Source: Saxidomus purpurata (lineage: Eukaryota; Mollusca; Bivalvia; Venerida; Veneridae). Taken from it: a stretch of 64,000 bases of DNA. Location of the stretch: NCBI GenBank assembly GCA_022818135.1, contig JAFMSR010000012.1:24677064-24741063 (forward strand). The letters run 5' to 3'. A program made the translations under genes and the position numbers. The stretch's first letter is position 1. Every line of letters begins with the position of its first letter. Shown here in pieces: positions 30,847 through 41,430 of the stretch. The notes beneath the pieces are model-generated. The model was not told the origin of the DNA. It saw only the letters and a program-made list of their open reading frames with translations, and did no database searches.

Positions 30847-33556
30847 AACAAGAGCCATGTTACACATGGTTAATCCCTCCGCCAGGAAAAAGTTACCTGA
30901 AGGTTGTACTTTCGTACATTTTACTTGGTGAGAGGAAATCCTTAAAAAGCCGTATAGTTATGGTCATGCTGAGTACAGTTTTCAAGTAAGTGGAAAAAGA
31001 ATAAGGCAATGAAGAGAAGGTTTGCAAAATTATATTAATGTTCATTATCAGTATAGGTATGATATTTTTCTATTTGACTAAAAGTAGACAAGGTAGAGTT
31101 ATTGTTCTTGCACACTGCACTTCCTACCAGTGTGCTATGTCAGTGTATTAAGTTTGAAGTAAATCCCTCAAGTACTTTTGGAGTTATGCTCCGGACAAAG
31201 TTTTTCAAGTAAATCTGATAAAGGGGAATAACTCTAAAAGTAGGCAAGGTAGAGTTATTGTTCTTGCACACTGCACTTCCTACCAATGTGCTATGTCAGT
31301 GTATTAAGTTTGAAGAAAATCCCTCAAGTACTTTTGGAGTTATGCTTCAGACAAGTAAATCTGATAAAGGGGAATAACTCTAAAAGTAGGCAAGGTAGAG
31401 TTATTGTTCTTGCACACATAACTTCCTACCAATGTGCTATGTCAGTGTATTAAGTTTGAAGAAAATCCCTCAGGTACTTTTGGAGTTATGCTTCAGACAA
31501 GTAAATCTGATAAAGGGGAATAACTCTAAAAGTAGGCAAGGTAGAGTTATTGTTCTTGCACACTGCACTTCCTACTAATGTGCTATGTCAGTGTATTAAG
31601 TTTGAAGTAAATCCCTCAAGCACTTTTGGAGTTATGCTCTGGACAAAACGTTTAAAGTAAATCTGATAAAGGGGATAACTCTAAAAGTAGGCAAGGTAGA
31701 GTTATTGTTCTTGCACACTGCACTTCCTACCAATGTGCTATGTCAGTGTATTAAGTTTGAAGAAAATCCCTCAGGTACTTTTGGAGTTATGCTTCGGACA
31801 AGTAAATCTGATAAAGGGAATAACTCTAAAAGTAGGCAAGGTAGAGTTATTGTTCTTGCACACTGCACTTCCTACCAATGTGCTGTCAGTGTATTAAGTT
31901 TGAAGTAAATCCCTCAAGTACTTTTGGAGTTATGCTCTGGACAAAACTTTTAGAGTAAATCTGATAAAGGGGAATAACTCTAAAAGTAGGCAAGGTAGAG
32001 TTATTGTTCTTGCACACTGCACTTCCTACCAATGTGCTATGTCAGTGTATTAAGTTTGAAGAAAATCCCTCAAGCACTTTTGGAGTTATGCTCTGGACAA
32101 AGTTTTTCAAGTAAATCTGATAAAAGGGGAATAACTCTAAAAGTAGGCAAGGTAGAGTTATTGTTCTTGCACACTGCACTTCCTACCAATGTGCTATGTC
32201 AGTGTATTAAGTTTGAAGAAAATCCCTCAGGTACTTTTGGAGTTATGCTTCAGACAAGTAAATCTGATAAAGGGGAATAACTCTAAAAGTAGGCAAGGTA
32301 GAGTTATTGTTCTTGCACACTGCACTTCCTACTAATGTGCTATGTCAGTGTATTAAGTTTGAAGTAAATCCCTCAAGCACTTTTGGAGTTATGCTCTGGA
32401 CAAAACGTTTAAAGTAAATCTGATAAAGGGGAATAACTCTAAAAGTAGGCAAGGTAGAGTTATTGTTCTTGCACACTGCACTTCCTACCAATGTGCTATG
32501 TCAGTGTATTAAGTTTGAAGAAAATCCCTCAAGTACTTTTGGAGTTATGCTTCGGACAAGTAAATCTGATAAAGGGGAATAACTCTAAAAGTAGGCAAGG
32601 TAGAGTTATTGTTCTTGCACACTGCACTTCCTACCAATGTGCTATGTCAGTGTATTAAGTTTGAAGTAAATCCCTCAAGTACTTTTGGAGTTATGCTCTG
32701 GACAAAACTTTTAGAGTAAATCTGATAAAGGGGAATAACTCTAAAAGTAGGCAAGGTAGAGTTATTGTTCGTGCACACTGCACTTCCTACCAATGTGCTA
32801 TGTCAGTGTATTAAGTTTGAAGAAAATCCCTCAAGCACTTTTGGAGTTATGCTCTGGACAAAGTTTTTCAAGTAAATCTGATAAAAGGGGAATAACTCTA
32901 AAAGTAGGCAAGGTAGAGTTATTGTTCTTGCACACTGCACTTCCTACCAATGTGCTATGTCAGTGTATTAAGTTTGAAGAAAATCCCTCAGGTACTTTTG
33001 GAGTTATGCTTCAGACAAGTAAATCTGATAAAGGGGAATAACTCTAAAAGTAGGCAAGGTAGAGTTATTGTTCTTGCACACATAACTTCCTACTAATGTG
33101 CTATGTCAGTGTATTAAGTTTGAAGTAAATCCCTCAAGCACTTTTGGAGTTATGCTCTGGACAAAACGTTTAAAGTAAATCTGATAAAGGGGAATAACTC
33201 TAAAAGTAGGCAAGGTAGAGTTATTGTTCTTGCACACTGCACTTCCTACCAATGTGCTATGTCAGTGTATTAAGTTTGAAGAAAATCCCTCAAGCACTTT
33301 TGGAGTTATGCTCTGGACAAAGTTTTTCAAGTAAATCTGATAAAAGGTGAATAACTCTAAAAGTAGGCAAGGTAGAGTTATTGTTCTTACACACTGCACT
33401 TCCTCCCAATGTGCTCTGTCAGTGTATGAAGTTTGAAGAAAATCGCTCAAGTACTTTTGGAGTTATGCTCCGGACAAAATTGGGACGGACGGACGGACGG
33501 ACGGACGGACGGACGAAGAGCATTTCTAATATCCCCTTCGCCTTCGGCGGGGGGAT
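30847..33556 (+). mobile_element. Tandem-core element, family F, inserted inside family E
   Basis: Starts AACAAGAG followed by hairpin CCATGT-TAC-ACATGG (30855-30869) and TTAATCCCTCCGCC. A ~200 bp unique segment leads into 16 tandem monomers (31084-33478), then (GGAC)n at 33483-33513, then CCCCTTCGCCTTCGGCGGGG and GGGAT. TTAATCCCTCCGCC near the left is loosely inverted as GGCGGGGGGATAA at the right. Both flanks belong to one family E monomer, so the insertion boundaries are visible to within a few bases. No protein is encoded. Confidence 0.8.
31084..33478 (+). repeat. 16-monomer array with five-monomer higher-order period
   Basis: Each ~150 bp monomer runs GGCAAGGTAGAGTTATTGTT, CTTGCACACTGCACTTCCTA, CTATGTCAGTGTATTAAG, a CCCTCAAG(T/C)AC segment, GAGTTATGCT and a variable tail, then GGGGAATAACTCTAAAAGTA. 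The tails define subtypes: CTTCAGAC (S), CTCTGGACAAAACG (B), CTTCGGAC (T), CTCTGGACAAAACTTTTAGA (C), CTCTGGACAAAGTTTTTC (D). From about 31387 the order is S-B-T-C-D, S-B-T-C-D, S-B-D, then a divergent end monomer. Two 249-base stretches 761 bases apart (32032 and 32793) are near-identical. The frames of ~80 codons across monomers are not genes. Confidence 0.85.
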
Positions 33557-33805
33557 AAATAGAGAACATCTACATGTTGCAGAGAACAAACATTCTGAGC
33601 AAGTTTGATGAAAGTTGAATAAAAAGACTGTGACCTGTAGAGCGTTATCACGGAATTTCTGTCAGGTCATTGAGACCTTGACCTTTGACCCACTGTCCCC
33701 AAAAACAATAGGGAACATCTACAAATTGCAGAGATCCTTATCAGCAAGTTTCATCCTGTAGAGCATTATCAAGGAAAAGTTTACGGACAGACGGATGACA
33801 GACAA

Positions 33806-34410
33806 ACTACCATGGCATAAGCAACCAGAGTTCTGCATGGAATTGAAGCCTTTGAAAAATCTTAGTAGAACTTCATGCAAGGAACATCCCTACCAAGTTT
33901 CATCAACATTGGTCATGTGGTTTCAGTTGAGATTTTATTTGAAGGAAATGGTGCATGGAAGTACGTATGTACAACAGATTGTAAGTGGTCCTAATAGCTC
34001 AACCTGGCACTCTGTCCAAGGTGAGCTAAAAAACAAAGAACATGAATCTTACAAACATTTATTGACATACTGAGTTGCATCTTTTGTCCCAATCCTACAA
34101 TCGTACAACAATCTTGTCCCGTTCATTAGCTTACCTGGCACAAAAAGCATTGTCTAGTGGAACTCTACCAAGATTGTTAAAGTCATGATCCCTGGGTAAA
34201 ATTGACCCTGCTGGGGGAGTAACTTGATTTCACATAAGATTATTTAGGGAAAACTTCTAAAATCTTCTTTTCTGAAACCGCACTGCCCAGAGCTTACATA
34301 TTTAGAATGTGGCATTGTGTAGTGGACCTCTTCCTGTGATGTAATTGTTGATCTCATAATTTAGCCAGTGGTAGCCAGGTTAGCAATATAAGGCCATCTT
34401 ACATAAGAAA
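33806..34410. mobile_element. Family D fragments, one in each orientation
   Basis: 33806-34060 has CATAAGCAACCAGAGTTCTG, GGAATTGAAGCC, AAGTTTCATCAACATTGG and ends TCAACCTGGCACTCTGTCCA, AGGTGAGCTAA. 34110-34410 is the minus-strand counterpart of the family's left end, with ACCAGGTTAGCAATATAAGG and CCATCTTA resembling an eroded reverse of the 26321 terminus. Together they look like two truncated copies end to end. Confidence 0.5.
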
Positions 34411-34580
34411 ATATACAGTTACCTCTCTTTGTCCCATTAATGCCATTTGCAGAAATAAATCAATCCATACTCTTAATTTTTGGACATACAATTTTGTACA
34501 CAGTTACATCTGTTCAACCTGATAAATCTAATGCACAACATCAAGGTCAAAAAGAAATTGTTGATAACAGACAATAGGTA

Positions 34581-35885
34581 CATACATGCCGTTCTCCCGT
34601 TACTCGCCGGGTTCTCCCGATATTTAGACCCTTACCCCGGCGCCCCGGCGAAGCTCGCAAAAACACCCAAATCTCCCGATAAATCAAAATTTTGTCTTGA
34701 AAGAAAAGAAAATCCATAAAATTCGTTAAATACCCACTTAAGTCCAAGTTTGAATATACAAAGTCAAAACCTTGACACGCGAGATCGATAATTGGTTGAT
34801 TAGGTGACGAAAGTCGGCTCTTTATTACGCTTGTTAGTGTTAATTGTCAGTAACATCTGGTTATTGCCCGGGTAATACTTATCGCCTGATTGACGTAATT
34901 GATGTTTGCAACAAGATGACACGTCTGGACAAGGTCTTTCAAATAGTATATATTGTATTAAGGATCTCTTTGTTGGTCAAATTGATTGGTAAAATATCGA
35001 TATATACGTAGATATAAAGTTTCAATATTTTCTTTATTTTTCCAAAATTGCGGGTACCCGGATGTTTGTCACGTGATCCGAGGCAAGTTATTTATCGTAT
35101 TCATAGGAGCTCGAGGTCGGGATTATGCTTTTTCTGGCTTTGTTTGTCTTTTTACATTTATTTAAGAACCAAGCTAACAAAATATGATCTTATTTTCCCT
35201 GGATCTTAACTTTCATATTTTACCGCTGAAGTACCTGGTAGACTGAATAAAGAAAAGGAGTGACATCCGCCATGTTATCCAACACAAACTGCTAAGAGTT
35301 GCGTCCCTTTTTTTAAATTATTTAATTTTATTTTTTCTGCAACACTCATGGACAGTGTGCTCAATTTGTTAAAATGGTATGGCAAGATAATAGTCCATTA
35401 GTACTACATTAAACAAAAATAAACTGTTCCGCCAGTTTTTGAAATTGCCACCACACTATGTTTACATGTATAGGTTCCGGTTCCATGTTGCGTCACATTG
35501 GTAGATGGAGAACCAGTTTTTGAGGGACGTAACTCTTAAAGATTATGTACCGCCAGTTGAAAGAAATAAAATTGTTGCTTTTGTTTGTTTTGTTTTGCTT
35601 TGTATCCAGAGCAAATGTAAACTACGACATTATTCTTGTTTCATTAAAATTCAGAGCATTTTGTTTGAGTAATAATTTTGCATATGAGAAATTGAGAATC
35701 AAGGTTTAAATGTGCTTAAAATGGCGACTGCATGTGTTTACATTAAGTTGAATAAACATAATCGTCATGTATGACGTCAGAAACGCATGTTTTTTGGTTT
35801 TCGTTTTTACCCGTTGTGATGTCCAAAAACCCGGCGATTTTTCACAAATCTCCCGTTAATGATCCAACCCTAAACGGCATGTATG
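34581..35885. mobile_element. 1.3 kb non-autonomous DNA transposon, perfect ends and 8 bp target duplication
   Basis: The left end CATACATGCCGTT (34581-34593) is matched exactly in inverse at 35873-35885. Immediately outside both ends is the direct repeat AATAGGTA (34573-34580 and 35886-35893). Just inside, TCTCCCGTTA is present at the left and TCTCCCGTTAATG near the right. An 8 bp duplication is typical of hAT-superfamily integration, though the ends are not the classic CAG...CTG form. The interior holds no open frame of note, so mobility would depend on a transposase elsewhere. A perfect duplication and perfect ends suggest fairly recent insertion. Confidence 0.85.
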
Positions 35886-35989
35886 AATAGGTATCAGACA
35901 TATAGAGAATAACAGGTTACTGTCTTTCGAAAAAGGGTTTCTCAGACTCAGCTAGATATGGTCCTGGAAGGGGTGAGACTTGCCGAGCT

Positions 35990-36370
35990 CCTTTTGGACC
36001 ATATCTAGCCAAGTCTAAGAATGGTTTAAGAGAAGAAGTTTTTAAAGTTTTTCCTACACAAACCTTTGTAAAATCAAGTGACCCCCTAGGCTGAGTCAAT
36101 TTTGACCGGGGAAACATAATTTGAACAATCTTTATAGGTCCATTTGTCAATGCTTCATGCCAAATATCTGCAGTGTGAAGAAATTTGTTTAGCATGGAAC
36201 AGAATTATTTGAACAACTTTGATAGAGCTTCATGCAAGGAACATTCCTGCCAAGTTTCATCAACATTGGCCCTGTGCTTTCTGAGATGTAGTTAAAAGAA
36301 AATTGTGAATGGATGTACAACAAGCAAAATACAGTTCTAATAGCTAACCCTGGCACAGGTGAGCTAACAA
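35990..36370 (+). mobile_element. Family D fragment
   Basis: Contains TGTAAAATCAAGTGACCCCC, GACCGGGGAAACATAATTTG, CATGCAAGGAACATTCCTGC, AAGTTTCATCAACATTGGCC and the terminal GCTAACCCTGGCACAGGTGA. It abuts the helicase 3' end on the opposite strand; its last bases are about 10 bases from the polyadenylation signal. Confidence 0.5.
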
Positions 36371-36378
36371 GACTAAAA

Positions 36379-36384
36379 TTTATT
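36379..36384 (-). promoter_or_regulatory. Polyadenylation signal for the DHX35-like gene
   Basis: Minus-strand AATAAA (plus TTTATT), 52 bases past the stop codon, implying a very short 3' untranslated region. Confidence 0.6.
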
Positions 36385-36435
36385 AAAATATTCATTTTTC
36401 CCTTCAAACACTTTGGAAACAATCAAACAAAATCA

Positions 36436-36483
36436 TCATCCAAGCTCGTCAAGTTTCATTCTCTTTGCAGCAATTTCTCGCTC
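36436..36483 (-). CDS. DHX35: DHX35-like RNA helicase, last coding exon
   Basis: On the minus strand, acceptor TTTTTATTGCAG precedes the exon (AG = plus CT at 36484-36485). It starts in phase 0, matching the preceding exon, and encodes EREIAAKRMKLDELG then TGA. A short Lys/Arg-rich C-terminal extension following the OB-like domain is usual in this family; as I recall, human DHX35 ends with a comparable KRAKVQ-containing stub. The assignment rests on the two larger exons upstream. Confidence 0.7.
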   Translation of the reverse strand, partial: EREIAAKRMKLDELG

Positions 36484-36972
36484 CTGCAATAAAAACAAAA
36501 GGACATGATTACTATAGTCTGAATTTGACCCTTGTGGTTTTCTCGTTTTTTACCATTGTTTTACAGCAAGCTAAAAGAAATTCAAGGCTCCATGCTCGAA
36601 ATTGGACTTTCATGTATACAGAATCAAAATTTATCCACAAAACTTTGTCAAGTAGGAAGAAACAGCTAAAACAGAACATAAGCATTATTATTGTCCACCC
36701 GTTTTTAACCCATTTTTAATTAGATTTTTAAAATGGGATCTTCTGATTTTCAATTTGGACTGGTCTATTTCTTCAAATATGGGTGTTTCACGGATTTTTG
36801 ATCCAAAAGACTAACACCACCGATCTATTCTGATTTTTTTTCTCACAATTTCAACAACAGTAATGAAACTGCACAGGACAATTTTATAGCATCAAGCCTT
36901 TTGAAACAGGAGCTAACCGTTAGCACTATGTGCTATTGTGAGGAAATAACAGCAGGACTGTTCAATACTTAC

Positions 36973-37084
36973 CGTTCCAAACTGGTAGAAGCCAGGTGCA
37001 AGTTCACACAGCCAATCAGGATTGATCACTGTTACATCTCTCATATAATCTTTAGTTGTCTGCACAACTTCATTAAACACCACC
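36973..37084 (-). CDS. DHX35: DHX35-like RNA helicase, exon with end of OB-like domain
   Basis: Minus-strand acceptor CTTTTCCAG and donor GTAAGTATT bound an exon whose first base completes a Trp codon from the previous exon. It encodes VVFNEVVQTTKDYMRDVTVI then NPDWLCELAPGFYQFGT. W-V-x-x-N/H-E-x-x-x-T-(T/S)-K-x-Y-M-R-x-V-T and W-L-x-E-x-A-P-x-(F/Y)-Y are the signature of the C-terminal OB-like domain of DEAH-box spliceosomal helicases. The YMRDVT and FYQ.GT pattern fits DHX35 better than DHX8, DHX15 or DHX16. Family knowledge: DEAH helicases couple ATP hydrolysis to RNA remodelling, and DHX35 has been found in spliceosomal C complexes. The donor is near-consensus. Confidence 0.85.
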
Positions 37085-37127
37085 CTGGAAAAGTAGCCAC
37101 TAAAGTGTGATCATTTCCATTTAGTAT

Positions 37128-37215
37128 ATTGCGATGGCTGACTGATCTAAGGCAATCTTACTATGCATTGCTGAACGATGTTGATCTACAGAGCAGGTTC
37201 GAATCCTAGCATCTG
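37128..37215 (+). mobile_element. tRNA-derived SINE head in helicase intron
   Basis: TGGCTGACTGATCTAAGGC (A-box-like, about 37136-37154) and GGTTCGAATCC (B-box-like, 37197-37206 region) are spaced as in a tRNA and followed by TAGCATCTGCC. Stem pairing is too poor for a functional tRNA. It sits antisense to the helicase. Confidence 0.5.
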
Positions 37216-37630
37216 CCTTAAAAAATTTGTAAGTTTTGATGCCAAGTTCTTACATTTACCCCTCTTCTAATTATCGTCCCCTTATTTCATAAACAACTTA
37301 TTCACCATCCTAGTAGATATGAAGACTAAAATGTAATCTACTTGAAGTTTCAGTAAAATATAATTATCATCATTATAGTCTGATGATGAGATCAAAGTGT
37401 ACAAGACAAAAATATAAGAATCAGAACAAATTAAAGTACATTTTTTCTTCTATCTTTATCGAAGTTGCACTCTAAGCAACCCATATCTAAACGCATTGTT
37501 TCTCTACTTGGAAGTTGCAAAATTAGTCAAGAGAGCAACTTCTGTGTAAAATTAGTCAAGAGGGCAACTTTGGTGTAAATCAGCCCTTCATGTCTCAATA
37601 CTTTAAGAGTGTTAAAAAAACGCATCTTAC

Positions 37631-37784
37631 CATTTTGGGGGTCGTTCAGTATACAGTACTGATGTTGGATGTATATAAAGCAGATGGTTGTCTCTAATTG
37701 TTCTATATCCACCTTGTGGATCTAACTTGGCGGCATTGGCAAACAACCCTGCTGTCACACATTTACAAAGTGGCTCAACATTTT
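37631..37784 (-). CDS. DHX35: DHX35-like RNA helicase, exon with start of OB-like domain
   Basis: Minus-strand acceptor TATATTTTCAG and donor GTAAGATG. The first two bases finish a codon, then NVEPLCKCVTAGLFANAAKL, DPQGGYRTIRDNHLLYIHPT, SVLYTERPPK and a split Trp codon joined to the next exon. The CVTAGLFANAA segment, the YRTIRDNH core and the HPTSVL motif are all diagnostic of the HA2/OB-like region of DEAH helicases; human DHX35 as I recall it has FFANAARF, YRTIRDDHEL and IHPASVLYAEKPPRW, an excellent match. The helicase core, with its ATPase and QRxGRAGR motifs, must lie in exons at higher coordinates that I could not find, or beyond the window. Confidence 0.85.
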
Positions 37785-38156
37785 CTGAAAATATAAAAGA
37801 AAGTCTATATATTACTTGAAAAATGTATTTACATTATCGTCTCTTGAAGAAACCTGCAGTCGTAAAGAAACTCTGTCAGATCATACTCTTCACCAAAAAT
37901 AAGCTTATGTTGGATGTCATTTTCAGTTTTGCTCCTTATATTTCAATATTTAGTTTAACCCTTACTTTGGTTTGTGGCGAATGATTCTGCCCTTGCAGTC
38001 AACTGCAGTTCATGATCATACTGTAAGACACTGTTCTCGAATCAATCTGTAAATTTTCAGTTATAGCGCCCCTGTGAACAGTTAATGGTAACTTCCAAAT
38101 TGAGAGATGGAATGGTCCATTTTAGAAATTTAGCAGAATAATGATTACAGAAAAAA

Positions 38157-39318
38157 ATCACAAGAGCACCGCCTACGGGTGCCTGACGCTCGTCTGATTT
38201 TATCCTTTTACCGTTTATTTATTACCATTTTTTTAAGTAACAGTGTCCTTGACCTTGACCCCAAAACACAATCCCACAGAAGGTTTTCATGATAATTACT
38301 TGACATAAGTTTGGTCACAATTATTCAACTGCAACTAAAGATATTGTGTTTGTCCCATTTTTCTATTTTTAGAAAAAAATCCTGAGCTTTGACTCCATGA
38401 GCCCCAAACACAATCCCAATAAAAGTCTTCATTTATATATATTACACACTTAATAATTTAGTTACATTATATCAATTGTAACTAAAGAAATTGAACAAAT
38501 TATTGTTTTTCTATTTTTAGTTACAGTGACCTTGACAATGACCCCAGGAGCCCCAAAACACAACCCCATTAAAGATCTTCTTAAATACTTACTACAAACA
38601 AAAGTTGGTTACATTATGTCAACTGTAACTAAAGATATTGAATATATTACGGTTTTCCTATTTTTAGTAACAGTAACCTTAACCCCAGCAGCCCCAAAAC
38701 ACAATCCAATTTAAAAAATATTCATAAATACTTCCTATACACTAAGTTTGGTTGCATTATGTTCACTATTACAAAAATATTGTGTGTATGAGAAGGGGCA
38801 ATAACCCAGTCAAAATACATGACAGGGTTATGTAACTTGTAAAACTCTTCCTTCATTCTATTGCACATTTGATAGTGAACAGGTATTCCAACTTTCAAAG
38901 TGATAGCTTTGATAGTTTGCATGTAACTGACCTAAAATTGACCTTGAAGTACATTATCCATTTATTGTTTGTGAAAAATTTGAAATCAATCTAACAAAAA
39001 ATGAAGAAGCTATGTCCAATTCTCAAAATCAACCAAAATCAATCAAAATTCATGTTTTTTACCCAAAAAAACAGGTCAGACTCAGCATCTTTAGCATACA
39101 ATGTGAAGAAGGGTATTAGATGAACAAGCTTTCCAAGTTTCAAAGTGATAGCTTTGATAGTTTCCATGTAAGTGACCTAAACGCAAAACTTAACCAACGC
39201 CCGACGACAACGGCGAAATGTCGAGCAGGGGCATCTGACAAAAAAAAAAAAAAAATTAAATTAATCAAGTGAGATAAGTCAATAGCTGTCGTCATTTTTT
39301 TCAAAAATCAGACGAGCT
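38157..39318 (+). mobile_element. Tandem-core element, family G
   Basis: Left terminus CACAAGA, hairpin GCACC-GCCTACG-GGTGC (38166-38182), then GACGCTCGTCTGATTTT. Right end CGCCCGACGACAACGGCGAA, a poly-A stretch and AAAAATCAGACGAGCT. CGTCTGATTTT is inverted as AAAATCAGACG near the other end. The core has monomers of ~120 bp with CAGTGACCTTGAC, CCCCAAAACACAATCCCA, GGTTACATTATGTCAACTGT and AACTAAAGATATTGA, then a second monomer type with CAAAGTGATAGCTTTGATAG. It lies upstream of the helicase exons, probably in an intron. Confidence 0.75.
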
Positions 39319-40384
39319 AAAAATAATGAAAATTATAACAGGTCATTCCTAGTACCGGTATTTACATTGCTTCAATAAATTTTACTAGAAAGAAGTATAC
39401 TTGTTGCAAAGCTATTAAAACATGTTTTTCTAGTTTTTGAGTGCTGTTCAAATAAATTTATCAAATGAATTATAAACAGTGTAGCTATGCATGGGAGCCA
39501 TACTGGGGTCTTGGCAAGTTCACCACGGGAGAAATCCCACGGTCAGCTGGGACTATAAACAACACAATAACAACAGTGTAGACTGAGCTCTCTGTAAGCC
39601 CAAGCTGATCATAGTCTACACTGCTAACAAGGCAAGAAATGTGTATAAACAAATTGGGTTTTGGTAAAGTGGGACATAGTCTATCCATTTTCAAATCAAA
39701 TGATGTAAATTATTGGTTGCTTTCTTTCATTCCATGTTAAAGAATGTTCAATCAACATCTGAAAGAATAATTAGCCATGGTTTAATTAACACATGATTAA
39801 TGCATACACTGTGTAAAATTCAATATCGGTGAGGAGTTCAAGTGTTAAATTCTTACACTGACAGCAGCTATTTATTTTGCCAGTGAAACAGTGCAGATCA
39901 TGATCAGTCTGTGCATCTGTGCAGTCCCATCATGATCTGCAATGTTCCCTATTCAGTGAGTAAATTTTCCAAAATCACCCCTTTGAAGAATGTATGGAAC
40001 TGCCCAAAATGAAAGTTGGGCAAGTCCATTTTAAAAATTAAGAATGAAACCATATAATTTTATGGTAATCATAAATCTTACATGCCTGTTTGAACCAAAA
40101 CAGGTTCCTGGCTACAAGGTCATCAACTGATAAAATAGGCAGTGGTGATTATGTGTTTCAGCTAACTCAATTAATTCAGTAATTTAATTAATCACACTAA
40201 GTAACTGCTGATAAAACTACTTTTTTTTCTCTAGCAAGGAAATTAAACTTGTCAAGTAAGAAATAAATGGCTGAAAATGGTTGCCTCCCTTTGTTTTAAT
40301 TTTTCACCTAAGGACCTAATGAGGGGTGTTGTATACATGGCCAATTGCCCTAATGTCTTCTATGACAATGGGTTCCATCTCCTT
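39319..40384. other. Non-coding stretch with one dispersed repeat copy
   Basis: 39840-40035 is a copy of the GATCATGATC-type repeat (GTGCAGATCATGATCAGTCT, CATCATGATCTGCA, CACCCCTTTGAA). No exon recognised; the minus-strand open frame at 39485-39694 has no homology I recognise. Confidence 0.45.
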
Positions 40385-41430
40385 AACAAGAGGCCCAAAA
40401 GGTCCAGTATCTAAAAGGACTGTTCTGAGCTCATTTTGTGAATATCTTTTGCACTGTTATCAAGGAAAAACTTACAGAAGTCACTGTGACCTTGACCCAC
40501 TTACCCTAAAATGATAGGATCATCTACAGGTTGTATGCAACCTTCTGAGCAAGTTTCATAGAAGTCAAATTCAAATTGTGGTTAGAATGGTGTTATCAGG
40601 GAAAAGCTAATGGAGCTCTCTGTAATCTTGACCTTTGACCCACTGACCCCCGAAACAGTAGGGATCATCTACTCAGTTAGACAAATCATCCTATGAAGTG
40701 TGAAGACTGTGGGTAATATCAAGATATTGAGTGGAAAAGATTTTCAAAGATCGAGTCACCATGACCTTGACCTTTGACCCACTTACCCAAAACAACAGTA
40801 GGGATCATCTACTCAGTAAGACCAATCATCCAATGAAGTTTCAAACTGTGGGTGATATATATCTCAGGATATCGAATGGAAAAGATTTTGGGTCACTGTA
40901 ACCTTTACCTGTTTTTGGGATCACCTACACAGTAAGACCAATCATCCTATGAAATTGAAGATCTCATGATATTTTTCAATGTTTGGTCACTGTAACCTTG
41001 ACCTTTGCCCCCATAATATACTGGGATCATCTACAGGTTGAAGGCAACATTCTGAGCAAGTTTGACGAAAGTTGAATGAATATTGTGACCTGTAGAGTGC
41101 TATCAGAGGTCATTGTGACCTGGACCTTTGATCCACTGACCCCCAAAAATTGAAAGGATCATCTGCATGTTGCAGGGAACCTTCTGAGCCAATTTGATGA
41201 AAGTTGAATAAAAATTGCGAGCTGTAGAGTTATTAAGGAAACACTACTGGATGTCACTGCCACCTTGACCTTTTACCCACTGACCCCAAAAATAAAAGGG
41301 ATCATCTACAAGTTGCAGGGATCCTTATCAGCAAGTTTAATGAAAGTCAAAAGACAATTGTGACCTGTAGAGCGTTATCAAAGAAAAGTTTACAGACAGA
41401 CGGACCTTGTCCAGTAGAGCTAAAAATAAG
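40385..41430 (+). mobile_element. Tandem-core element, family E copy 2
   Basis: Starts AACAAGAGGCCCAAAAGGTCC, an imperfect hairpin, then GACTGTTCTGAGCTCATTTT. About seven ~140 bp monomers carry CACTGTGACCTTGACC, TTTGACCCACTGACCCC, AGGGATCATCTACTCAGT, AAGACCAATCATCCTATGAA and GACTGTGGGT. It ends TTTACAGACAGACGGACCTT, GTCCAGTAGAGCTAAAA. It is the uninterrupted counterpart of the split copy at 30424-33805 and supplies the empty-site sequence (ACCCCAAAAATAAAAGGGAT, 41281-41300). Confidence 0.75.

Larger units (their letters stand above)
30424..33805 (+). mobile_element. Tandem-core element, family E copy 1, split by a nested insertion
   Basis: The left terminus AACAAG overlaps a perfect 9 bp-stem hairpin AGACCAGTA-TTGCTC-TACTGGTCT (30428-30451), followed by GGACTGTTCTGAGTAAG. 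Monomers of ~135-145 bp carry ATCATCCTATGACATTTGAA, GACTGTGGGTCA and GTGACCTTGACCTTTGATCC. The element is interrupted at 30846/30847 by a second element and resumes at 33557 with AAATAGAGAACATC. It ends with a ~250 bp remainder and a TTTACGGACAGACGGATGAC microsatellite (33779-33798). A less rearranged relative lies at 40385-41430. Confidence 0.75.

Noticed and set aside
31705..33041. Repeated ~67-82-codon frames, two of them identical in translation
   Set aside because: They are the higher-order repeat of the tandem array (same monomers 761 bp apart) and cross monomer boundaries.
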